DNA from: an uncultured beta proteobacterium | Lineage (GTDB): Bacteria; Pseudomonadota; Gammaproteobacteria; Burkholderiales; Burkholderiaceae_C | Direction of reading: 5' to 3' | Length of the DNA: 48,294 nucleotides | NCBI GenBank assembly: GCA_903839085.1 | Contig: CAIMBE010000115.1 | Coordinates: 1 to 48,294, forward strand | Shown here: positions 40,324-48,294 of the stretch, piece by piece | Layout of the letters: each line of letters opens with the position of its first letter | How positions within the stretch are numbered: the stretch's first letter is position 1 | Position numbers and translations under genes: made by a program | The notes under the pieces: generated by a model | Told to the model about the DNA's origin: nothing | Database searches by the model: none | The model's input: only the letters and a program-made list of their open reading frames with translations

Positions 40324-41223
40324 ATGAACCTGTTCCTTGATTCATTCTGGCGCGCGGTGGCGTACTGCATGCGTCCGCGCGTCATCGCACTGTCGTTTTT
40401 TCCGCTGCTTCTGATGGTGGCGCTGGCGCTGGGCCTGGGCTATCTTTATTGGGACAGCGCGCTCGACTTTGTGCGCCGGGCTCTGGAAGCCTCGAGCGTC
40501 GCCAACAGCGTCTGGGCCTGGCTGCAGAGCGTGGGCGCGGGCAGTCTGAAAATGGTGCTGACGCCCTTGATTGTCATCTTTGCCGTCACTCCGGTGATCG
40601 TCATGCTGTCCCTGCTGACGGTGGCCGTTCTGATGACGCCGGCCCTGACCCTGCTGGTGGCCGAGCGCCGTTTCCCCCAGCTGGAGCGCAAGCGCGGCGG
40701 CTCCATGCTCGCGAGCGTCCTGTGGTCATTGGGATCGACCCTGCTGGCCCTGATTGCGATGCTGATTTCGGTACCGCTGTGGCTGGTGCCGCCCCTGATC
40801 CTGGTGCTGCCGCCACTGATCTGGGGCTGGCTGACCTACCGTGTCATGGCTTTTGACGCCCTTGCCGAGCATGCCAGCAAGGAAGAAAGGCACGAGATCT
40901 TTCGCCGTCATCGAAGCTGGTTGCTCGCGATGGGGGTCTTCTGCGGTCTGATCGGTGCGGCGCCAAGCCTGCTGTGGGCTTCGGGCGCCCTGTTCGCAGC
41001 GGCCTTTGTCATCCTGGTGCCCATGGCAATCTGGATCTATATGCTGGTGTTCGCGCTGTCCTCACTGTGGTTCGCGCATTACTGCCTCGCCGCCTTGCAG
41101 ACTTTGCGGGCTGAACAGGCAGCGGCCGTCAGCGCTGCGTCCGGCGACCCGGCGGCGGCGATCGATGTGCAGGCGATAACATTGAGCGATGACACAAACA
41201 ATGGCCTCCAACTCCCCCGTTAG
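40324..41223 (+). CDS. EI24/CysZ-domain inner-membrane protein
   Basis: 299-aa polytopic membrane protein with about six hydrophobic segments (VIALSFFPLLLMVALALGLG, FAVTPVIVMLSLLTVAVL, LVPPLILVLPPLIWGWLTYR and others). The overall pattern, including LTYRVMAFDALAEHA after a central membrane hairpin, fits the EI24 domain of CysZ-like proteins; the common betaproteobacterial members are uncharacterised. ATG 40324 starts 7 nt after a TATGCT (40312-40317) that could be a -10 box. Its end overlaps the next gene by 35 nt. Confidence 0.78.
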   Translation: MNLFLDSFWRAVAYCMRPRVIALSFFPLLLMVALALGLGYLYWDSALDFVRRALEASSVANSVWAWLQSVGAGSLKMVLTPLIVIFAVTPVIVMLSLLTVAVLMTPALTLLVAERRFPQLERKRGGSMLASVLWSLGSTLLALIAMLISVPLWLVPPLILVLPPLIWGWLTYRVMAFDALAEHASKEERHEIFRRHRSWLLAMGVFCGLIGAAPSLLWASGALFAAAFVILVPMAIWIYMLVFALSSLWFAHYCLAALQTLRAEQAAAVSAASGDPAAAIDVQAITLSDDTNNGLQLPR

Positions 41224-42040
41224 CGCGCCGCCCGGCATTGGCCTGATCATCATCGGTGATGAAATCCTGTCGGGAAAGCGCGCCGACAAGCACCTGGCCC
41301 AGGTGATCGAACTGCTCAAGGCGCGCGGACTGCAGCTGGCGTACGCCGACTATGTGGGCGATTCGCCGGCGCGCATTACGGCCACGCTGAAGCGCGCCTT
41401 TGCGTCGGGCGATATCGTGTTCTCGTGCGGCGGCATCGGTGCGACACCGGACGACCATACCCGCCAGTGCGCGGCCCGGGCGCTCGGGCTCGACCTGGCG
41501 CTGCACCCGCAGGCCGAGGCGCTGATTCGCGAGCGCATGCAGGACGTTGCCAAAGAGCAGGGCATCCTGTACGAGCCCGATCGTCCCGACAACATCCATC
41601 GCCTCAACATGGGCATGTTTCCGCGCGGCGCGCAAATCATCCCCAACCCCTTCAACAAGATTCCGGGCTTCTTCTGCAACGGGGAGCGTGGGGGCGTGTA
41701 TTTCCTTCCAGGTTTTCCCGTCATGGCCTGGCCGATGATTGAATGGGTGCTCGATACGATCTACGCGCAGTTGCACCACCGGGCCGCCTGGATCGAGCGG
41801 TCAGTCATCGTCTTTGGTGCCATGGAGGCCACCCTGACGCCACTGATGCAGGACATCGAGCGCGTTTACCCAGGGGTCAAGGTTTTCAGTCTTCCCAGCG
41901 TCGATCACCCGCAATTCGGTCGCCACATCGAGTTGGGAGTCAAGGGCCAACCGGACAGCGTCGCACTGGCCTATCCGGCCTTGCTGGCGGGCCTGCAGGC
42001 TTTTGATGCACGACTCGGCCCTGAAGTGGTGCAAAGTTAG
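41189..42040 (+). CDS. CinA N-terminal/MoaB-fold molybdopterin-binding-like protein
   Basis: 283-aa protein of the MoCF_biosynth (MoaB/MogA) fold as in the N-terminal domain of CinA. IGLIIIGDEILSGKRADKH near residue 18 and FSCGGIGATPDDHTR near 84 are the conserved loops; PNPFNKIPGFFC and YFLPGFPVMAWPMIEWVL follow the CinA pattern. The C-terminal NMN deamidase domain of full CinA is missing, as in many short homologues. ATG 41189 lies inside the EI24 gene; ATG 41201 is an alternative. Not evidence by itself for a role in molybdenum cofactor synthesis. Confidence 0.82.
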   Translation: MTQTMASNSPVSAPPGIGLIIIGDEILSGKRADKHLAQVIELLKARGLQLAYADYVGDSPARITATLKRAFASGDIVFSCGGIGATPDDHTRQCAARALGLDLALHPQAEALIRERMQDVAKEQGILYEPDRPDNIHRLNMGMFPRGAQIIPNPFNKIPGFFCNGERGGVYFLPGFPVMAWPMIEWVLDTIYAQLHHRAAWIERSVIVFGAMEATLTPLMQDIERVYPGVKVFSLPSVDHPQFGRHIELGVKGQPDSVALAYPALLAGLQAFDARLGPEVVQS

Positions 42041-42051
42041 CTGACCCAATT

Positions 42052-42087
42052 TGGTGCGTTGATATTGCGCACCACGATGAGGCGTGC
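42052..42087 (+). promoter_or_regulatory. Candidate NtrC half-sites upstream of glnA
   Basis: TGGTGC (42052-42057), GCACCA (42069-42074) and GTGC (42084-42087) recur with 15-bp periodicity of their GTGC/GCAC cores; another TGGTGCA is at 42027-42033. These are NtrC-type half-sites, but their order and spacing differ from the enteric GCACCA-N5-TGGTGC operator. Confidence 0.4.
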
Positions 42088-42168
42088 AATGTTGCGCTGG
42101 CGGTGTCTTATCCGGCTCAAACTCAGGGCAAAATACGGCCTTCGGGATATTCGCAGCAGCATGGGCAT

Positions 42169-42184
42169 TGGCACAAAAACTGCA
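42169..42184 (+). promoter_or_regulatory. Sigma-54 promoter of glnA
   Basis: TGGCAC-AAAAA-CTGCA matches the -24/-12 consensus TGGCAC-N5-TTGCA with one difference and exact spacing (GG at 42170-42171, GC at 42182-42183). Transcription should begin near 42194, about 40 nt before the glnA ATG. NtrB/NtrC are encoded just downstream. Confidence 0.85.
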
Positions 42185-42232
42185 TTCACTCGTACGTAAG
42201 CTTTTCAACAACGATTCAACCAGGAGTATTTG

Positions 42233-43648
42233 ATGGCCAAGACCGTCGCCGACGTCATGAAGATGGTGAAAGACAACGAAGTCAAATTTGTCGACTTCCG
42301 TTTCACCGATACCCGAGGCAAGGAGCAGCACGTGACTGTGCCTGTTTCCCATTTTGACGAGGACAAATTTACTTCCGGGCATGCATTCGACGGTTCGTCC
42401 GTCGCCGGATGGAAGGGCATTGAGGCCTCCGACATGCAACTGATGCCCGACCCCAACACCGCCAACATCGATCCCTTCTTTGAAGAAACGACGCTGTTCC
42501 TGAGCTGCGACGTGGTCGAGCCCAGTGACGGCAAGGCCTATGACCGCGACCCGCGCTCGATCGCCAAGCGCGCCGAGGCCTACCTCAAGGCCTCCGGCAT
42601 GGGCGACACCGCGTTCTTCGGTCCGGAGCCCGAATTCTTCATCTTCGACGATGTGCGCTGGAACACCGACATGTCGGGCACCTTCTTCAAGATCGACGAG
42701 GGCGAGGCGCCCTGGAATTCGGGCAAGAAGATGGACGGCGGCAACAAGGGCCATCGTCCGACCGTCAAAGGCGGCTACTTTCCTGTGCCACCGGTCGACA
42801 GCACGCAGGACATGCGCGCCGAAATGTCGCTGATCCTGGAAGGTCTGGGCATCCCGGTCGAGGTCTTCCACCATGAAGTGGCGGGCGCCGGCCAGAACGA
42901 AATCGGCACCCGGTTCAGCACGCTGGTGCAACGCGCCGACTGGACCCAGATCCTCAAATATGTGGTGCAAAACGTGGCCAACGCCTACGGCAAGACAGCG
43001 ACCTTTATGCCCAAGCCGATCGTCGGCGACAACGGCTCGGGCATGCACGTGCACCAGTCGATCTGGAAGGACGGCAAGAACCTGTTTGCTGGTGACGGCT
43101 ATGCCGGCCTGTCGGACTTCGCGCTCTACTACGTGGGCGGCATCATCAAGCACGCCCGTTCGCTGAACGCCATCACCAACCCCGGCACCAACAGCTACAA
43201 ACGCCTGGTCCCGGGCTACGAGGCGCCGGTGAAACTGGCCTATTCGGCCAAGAACCGCTCGGCCTCGATCCGCATTCCCTATGTGGCCAATCCCAAGGCG
43301 CGTCGCATCGAAGCGCGTTTCCCCGATCCGCTGATGAACCCCTATCTGGGCTTTGCCGCCTTGATGATGGCCGGTCTGGACGGCGTGGAAAACAGGATTC
43401 ACCCGGGCGAGGCGGCGACCAAGGATCTGTACCATCTGCCGCCCGAGGAAAACGCGAAGATTCCAACCGTCTGCCACAGCCTGGACCAGGCGCTCGATTG
43501 TCTGGACGGCGACCGCGGTTTCCTGACCAAGGGCGGGGTTTTCACCGACAGCATGCTGGACGCCTACATTGAACTCAAGATGGGCGAGGTGACGCGACTG
43601 CGCATGGCGACGCACCCGATCGAGTTCGAAATGTACTATTCGCTGTAA
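42233..43648 (+). CDS. glnA: Glutamine synthetase, type I
   Basis: 471-aa type I-beta glutamine synthetase, which makes glutamine from glutamate, ammonia and ATP as a dodecamer. Motifs: [15 protein letters not shown] near residue 51, [12 protein letters not shown] near 127, [13 protein letters not shown] near 265, and [10 protein letters not shown] near 343. The adenylylation loop [10 protein letters not shown] near 397 has its Tyr, so activity should be controlled by GlnE-type adenylylation. CAGGAG precedes ATG 42233. It is transcribed from a sigma-54 promoter and ended by an intrinsic terminator, upstream of ntrB-ntrC. Confidence 0.97.
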   Translation: MAKTVADVMKMVKDNEVKFVDFRFTDTRGKEQHVTVPVSHFDEDKFTSGHAFDGSSVAGWKGIEASDMQLMPDPNTANIDPFFEETTLFLSCDVVEPSDGKAYDRDPRSIAKRAEAYLKASGMGDTAFFGPEPEFFIFDDVRWNTDMSGTFFKIDEGEAPWNSGKKMDGGNKGHRPTVKGGYFPVPPVDSTQDMRAEMSLILEGLGIPVEVFHHEVAGAGQNEIGTRFSTLVQRADWTQILKYVVQNVANAYGKTATFMPKPIVGDNGSGMHVHQSIWKDGKNLFAGDGYAGLSDFALYYVGGIIKHARSLNAITNPGTNSYKRLVPGYEAPVKLAYSAKNRSASIRIPYVANPKARRIEARFPDPLMNPYLGFAALMMAGLDGVENRIHPGEAATKDLYHLPPEENAKIPTVCHSLDQALDCLDGDRGFLTKGGVFTDSMLDAYIELKMGEVTRLRMATHPIEFEMYYSL

Positions 43649-43670
43649 GCCGCTGCAGCTTGCGGCAGTG

Positions 43671-43696
43671 AAAAGGACGGCGCAGGCCGTCCTTTT
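43671..43696 (+). terminator. Intrinsic terminator after glnA
   Basis: An 11-bp stem AAAAGGACGGC / GCCGTCCTTTT (43671-43681 and 43686-43696) with loop GCAG and one further T. It separates glnA from the following small gene and can act in both directions, though only the plus strand needs it. Confidence 0.9.
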
Positions 43697-43745
43697 TCAA
43701 TTGGTGCATACTGACAGCCTGAAGCTGAACCATTGAAGCGCCTGA

Positions 43746-44237
43746 ATGAAACATGTCCTAGTCCTGCCCCTGGCCCTGGCCTTTTTCGCGGCCAGCAGCG
43801 ATGCCCAGGACCGCATCTACCGCTGCGGCAATGAGTACACCAACACGGTGCCCGGCCCCGACAGAAAAGGCTGCAAACTGCTCGCGGGCGGCAACGTCAC
43901 CGTGGTGCAGGGCACCCGCGTCGCCAGTGCGGCGCCGGCGCGCGCGCTGGCATCGTCCGCGGGACAACGTGTTGATGCGACCGAGCAGAGGTCACGCGAC
44001 GCCGACGCGCGCCAGATTCTGGAGTCCGAACTGATCAAGACGCAGGAGCGACAGATCGAATTGCAGAAGGAATACAACAACGGCGCGCCCGAACGACGAC
44101 CCGAAGAAGTGGTCAACAACCAGAAGTACCTGGAACGGGTGGCGGCCTTGAAGGCCAGCCTGGCGCGCAACGAAGGCGACCTGGCCGGCATCCGGCGTGA
44201 ACTAGGGCGTGTTTCCTCAACCTCTGCAGCCAAATAA
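43746..44237 (+). CDS. Small secreted coiled-coil protein before ntrB
   Basis: 163-aa protein with a signal peptide (LVLPLALAFFAASSDAQD). A short N-terminal Cys-containing region (IYRCGNEYTNTV, GCKLL), resembling DUF4124-type domains, precedes a charged region from about 80 to 150 with heptad character (LIKTQERQIELQKEY, LERVAALKASLARNEGDL), probably coiled coil. Similar small genes sit between glnA and ntrB in several betaproteobacteria; no function is known to me. It ends 5 nt before ntrB and may be cotranscribed with it. Confidence 0.75.
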   Translation: MKHVLVLPLALAFFAASSDAQDRIYRCGNEYTNTVPGPDRKGCKLLAGGNVTVVQGTRVASAAPARALASSAGQRVDATEQRSRDADARQILESELIKTQERQIELQKEYNNGAPERRPEEVVNNQKYLERVAALKASLARNEGDLAGIRRELGRVSSTSAAK

Positions 44238-44242
44238 GCGGT

Positions 44243-45340
44243 TTGAACCCTTCTTTAACTCAGCCTCGAACCTTGGCCCCGGCAGCGCCGGCCGAGCGTT
44301 TTCAGACCTTTGATTTGCTCGCGACCCTGGTCGCCGTGGTGCACCGCGATGGGGCGGTGTTGTTTGTCAACGCGGCCCTCGAAGATGCGCGCGGATTATC
44401 GCGGCGTTCGATTGTGGGGTCCTTGTTCCAGGATAGCTTTAGTGAACCGCCTGGGCTCATCAGTGCACTGGAAGGCGTCGGCGGCAATCAATTCGAGGCC
44501 CTGCGCTACGACGCCCGGCTGATTCGCCTCAATCGGGATCCCCTGCCGGTGCATGTGATCGTGACGCAGACCGAGCAGGCAGGCGAGATCATCGTCGAGT
44601 TGTTGCCATTGGAGTTGCAGGCGCGCCAGGATCGGGAAGAGCGATTGTCGGAACAGGCCCAGGCCAACAAGGAACTGATCCGCAATCTGGCGCACGAAAT
44701 CAAGAATCCATTGGGCGGTATTCGGGGCGCGGCGCAATTGCTGGAGATGGAAATCGAGTCGCGCGAGCTGATCGAGTACACCCAGGTCATCATCCACGAG
44801 GCGGACCGGCTGCAGTCCCTGGTCGACCGCCTGCTGGCGCCGCATCGGCGTCCGCACGTCGTGGGCGATGTCAACATCCATGAAGTTTGTGAACGCGTGA
44901 GATCGCTGATCCTGGCGGAATTTCCCAAGGGCCTTGCGGTGCAGCGCGACTTTGACACCTCGATCCCGGAATTTCGCGGCGACCGCGAGCAACTGATTCA
45001 GACCGTGCTCAATATCGCCCACAACGCCTGCCAGGCTTTGAGCGAGCTGATTGCACAGGGCACGGCTTGTCTTGTTTTTCGCACGCGGGTTGCGCGCCAG
45101 ATCACATTTGGCAAGCAGCGCTATCGGTTGGCACTGGAATTGCATGTGATCGACAACGGGCCTGGTGTTCCAGACTCGATCAAGGACCGTATCTTCTATC
45201 CGCTGGTGTCGGGGCGGGAAGGGGGCTCGGGTTTGGGATTGACGCTGGCGCAGACCTTTGTCCAGCAGCACCATGGCCTGATCGAGTGCGACAGCGTGCC
45301 AGGCCACACCGATTTCAAGATATTGATTCCTCTTCCCTAA
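44243..45340 (+). CDS. glnL: Nitrogen regulation sensor kinase NtrB
   Basis: 365-aa cytoplasmic histidine kinase/phosphatase (NtrB, also GlnL) that controls NtrC according to PII signals. An N-terminal PAS domain (about 25-130, DLLATLVAVVHRDGAVLFVN) precedes the H-box with phospho-acceptor His151 in LAHEIKNPLGGIRGAAQLLE. The ATPase domain has N-box NIAHNACQAL, D-box IDNGPGVPD and G-box GGSGLGLTLAQTF. The start is TTG 44243. No transmembrane segment, as expected. The ntrC start follows its stop by 13 nt. Confidence 0.94.
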   Translation: MNPSLTQPRTLAPAAPAERFQTFDLLATLVAVVHRDGAVLFVNAALEDARGLSRRSIVGSLFQDSFSEPPGLISALEGVGGNQFEALRYDARLIRLNRDPLPVHVIVTQTEQAGEIIVELLPLELQARQDREERLSEQAQANKELIRNLAHEIKNPLGGIRGAAQLLEMEIESRELIEYTQVIIHEADRLQSLVDRLLAPHRRPHVVGDVNIHEVCERVRSLILAEFPKGLAVQRDFDTSIPEFRGDREQLIQTVLNIAHNACQALSELIAQGTACLVFRTRVARQITFGKQRYRLALELHVIDNGPGVPDSIKDRIFYPLVSGREGGSGLGLTLAQTFVQQHHGLIECDSVPGHTDFKILIPLP

Positions 45341-46799
45341 GGTGCCAGCCCCTATGAAGCCGATTTGGATCGTAGACGATGACCAGTCCATCCGCTTTGT
45401 GCTGGAGAAGGCGCTGCTGCGCGAAGACTTGCCGACCCGCAGCTTTACCAGTCCGCGCGAGGTCCTCAATGCGCTCGACGCCTTGGGCGCTGACAACGGC
45501 CCCCAGGTGCTGGTCAGCGATATCCGCATGCCCGGTGGCTCGGGCCTGGACCTGCTGGGCAAGGTGAAGGAAAAGTACCCCGCGCTGCCGGTGATCATCA
45601 TGACCGCATATTCCGATCTTGACAGCGCGGTCTCGGCTTTGCAGGGCGGCGCCTTCGAGTACCTGCCCAAGCCATTTGACCTGCCCAAGGCGGTCGAACT
45701 GATTCGCCGCGCTGTCGAGGAAAGCCAGCGCGAGGAGGTGAGCGAGCAACAGTTGGCGCAGACGCCCGAGATGCTGGGGCAGGCGCCGGCGATGCAGGAC
45801 GTGTTTCGCGCCATCGGTCGCTTGAGCCAGAGCAATGTCACGGTCATGATCACCGGCGAGTCGGGCTCGGGCAAGGAACTGGTCGCGCGCGCCCTGCACA
45901 AGCATTCACAGCGTGCCGGCGGCCCGTTTGTGGCCATCAACACGGCGGCCATTCCCAAGGATCTGCTTGAATCCGAGCTGTTCGGCCATGAGCGCGGCGC
46001 CTTTACCGGCGCGCAGACCCTGCGTCGTGGCCGCTTTGAGCAGGCTGACGGCGGCACCCTGTTTCTGGACGAGATCGGCGACATGCCGTTCGACCTGCAG
46101 ACGCGGCTCTTGCGGGTTCTGAGCGACGGTCATTTTTACCGGGTCGGCGGCCACAACGCGGTGAAAACCAATGTGCGCGTGATCGCCGCCACGCACCAGA
46201 ATCTGGAGCAGCGCGTCAAGGACGGCGCTTTTCGCGAGGACCTGTTCCACCGCCTCAACGTGATCCGGCTGCGCCTGCCCGCCTTGCGAGAACGCAAGGA
46301 GGACATCCCGGTGCTGGTGCGCCACTTCCTGCTTCAAAGCGCGCTGCAACTGGGCGTGGAGCCCAAGCGGATATCGGAGGCGGCGCTCGCGTGGCTTGGC
46401 AATTTCGCCTTTCCGGGCAACGTGCGGCAACTCGAAAACATCTGTCACTGGCTGACCGTGATGACACCCGCGCAGTTGATCGAGGCCAAGGACCTGCCGC
46501 CGGAAATCGGTGTGACCAGGGCGGCCGTGGACGAAAGCCAGGTGAAGGAGCCGCCAGCGCCGGAGTTCCAGGCGCTCGCTGTGACCGGTGTTGCCGTGCC
46601 GTCCGCTGCAGGCGCATCGGTGCCTCTGACGCAAGCTGCTGTCGACGGTTGGGAAAGCGGCCTGGAAGCCGACGCGATGGCCTTGCTCAAGGGCGGGCGC
46701 ACCGACGTCTGGGAGGTTTTGACACGGCGCTTCGAGGCGCGACTGATTCAGGCCGCCCTGGCGACGACCCGCGGGCGACGCATCGACGCCGCCCAAAAG

Positions 46800-47612
<813 letters not shown>

Positions 47613-47830
47613 AATTGAAGAGGGTCTTGACCCATGAAGTGGCCAGCGAACAACTGCCTGCTGGCTAAGCGCGGAACCATGGTACAGCAAAGATCGATGC
47701 CATTCGGGCGGAGCCGTCGTTTCGACGTCGAGACGCTGACGCAGAAAAATGCTTGTACTGTCAGTCAGTCACGTGATCTAATCGCGAAAAACAGTCGCTA
47801 TTAGCGCGACGCCCTTCAGAGAGGAAGACA
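47613..47830 (+). promoter_or_regulatory. Gap with small palindromes before the adhesin gene
   Basis: Between the divergent xth and adhesin genes. Two small palindromes, TCACGTGA (47769-47776) and CGCTATTAGCG (47796-47806), lie 25-55 nt before the adhesin ATG, the latter inside GTCGC/GCGAC arms; they could be operator sites. No clear -35/-10 pair. GAGGA precedes ATG 47831. Confidence 0.3.
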
Positions 47831-48294
47831 ATGCAAAGTCGTGCATCGCTCAATCACATCTATCGCACGGTGTGGAACGAGTCTTTGGGGGCCATGGTGG
47901 CGGTTGCCGAAATTGCCACCGGGCACGCTCGCTCAACATCCCCAGCAAGCCGCAGCAGATGCCCTCTGTCACAGAGCGGGCGAACCGTCATGCATCTCGG
48001 CGCCCTGTCACTCGGCATCGCCATCGCCTGGGGCACCGTGCCCGCAAATGCATTCGCCAACCCCACCGGAGCCGTGGCCATCGTCGGCCAGGCCAGCCTA
48101 GCGAGCCAGGGCAACAAACTCACCGTCACCACCCAGAACGGCGCCGGAGCCAACTACTCGGCCATCAACTGGCAAAGCTTCTCCATACCCACAGGCAGCA
48201 GCACCTGGTTCGCCCAGCCCAATAGCGGCAGCACCTCCATCAACCGCGTGGTGACCAACACCCCGTCGCAGATCTTCGGCACCCTGGGCAGCAA
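47831..48294 (+). CDS. Filamentous-haemagglutinin-like adhesin, N-terminus (partial)
   Basis: The first 154 codons of a large secreted protein, open to the window end. Residues 1-30 are an extended signal peptide region (NHIYRTVWNESLGAMVAVAE), the mark of very large type V-secreted proteins. A hydrophobic signal core follows (GALSLGIAIAWGTVPANAFA, cleavage near residue 75), then the start of the TPS/haemagglutination domain: AINWQSFSIPTG and INRVVTNTPSQIFGTLG. It should be exported by a two-partner FhaC/TpsB outer-membrane transporter, not present in the window. Codon choice after residue 50 is strongly biased to C-ending codons. Length and C-terminal function (adhesin, CdiA-type toxin, CHAT-containing) cannot be known here. 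Confidence 0.85.
   Translation, partial: MQSRASLNHIYRTVWNESLGAMVAVAEIATGHARSTSPASRSRCPLSQSGRTVMHLGALSLGIAIAWGTVPANAFANPTGAVAIVGQASLASQGNKLTVTTQNGAGANYSAINWQSFSIPTGSSTWFAQPNSGSTSINRVVTNTPSQIFGTLGS

Overview
This is a GC-rich, gene-dense chromosomal segment. Gene content points to a betaproteobacterium, most likely in or near Burkholderiales: a tripartite-tricarboxylate (Bug-type) binding protein without its membrane subunits, a glnA-(coiled-coil secreted protein)-ntrB-ntrC block with a sigma-54 promoter, a DUF3141 protein, and a dispersed palindromic repeat with ends like CGTCATTGCGAG / CTCGCAATGACG. No rRNA, tRNA, CRISPR array, transposase or phage gene was seen. Everything here was read by eye, so family names are recognition calls that were not searched.

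Layout. (1) 1-6251: repeat cluster, then a FAD-less molybdenum hydroxylase resembling E. coli XdhD and an amidohydrolase resembling SsnA, start-stop coupled. A second repeat cluster separates them from a convergent gene resembling E. coli YgfK. The SsnA- and YgfK-like proteins each lack a whole domain found in E. coli. (2) 6556-14352: livHMGF ABC transporter genes run into a tartrate-to-glycerate pathway (ttuC-like dehydrogenase, Bug binding protein, MOFRL glycerate 2-kinase), then a Crp/Fnr regulator with an FNR-like box at its start. (3) 14501-19731, minus strand: branched-chain 2-oxoacid dehydrogenase operon bkdA1-bkdA2-bkdB-lpdV, with a repeat element between bkdA1 and bkdA2.

(4) 20013-31010: the most unusual part. 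Two clan-CD proteases with intact His/Cys dyads (one TPR-CHAT, one caspase-like/DUF4384), both with signal peptides, lie with an unrecognised outer-membrane-type protein, an Ig-like exported protein, a DUF928 exported protein, two CHASE2 membrane sensors (one with a class III adenylate/guanylate cyclase, one with an unrecognised cytoplasmic tail) and a 49-codon ORF start-stop coupled to the cyclase gene. All recognised parts except the cyclase catalytic domain and the tail of the orphan sensor are predicted to be outside the cytoplasm. I infer an envelope signalling/proteolysis module with cyclic-nucleotide output.

(5) 31265-35986: complete BMP-type ABC importer (nucleoside/purine class), closed by a terminator. 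(6) 36147-42040: RsuA-type pseudouridine synthase, HDOD protein, DUF3141 alpha/beta hydrolase, EI24-type membrane protein and a CinA/MoaB-fold protein. (7) 42169-46856: nitrogen regulation block with a sigma-54 promoter, glnA, terminator, small secreted protein, ntrB and ntrC. (8) 46800-48294: exodeoxyribonuclease III (minus strand, tail-overlapping ntrC) and the start of a filamentous-haemagglutinin-like adhesin cut by the window end.
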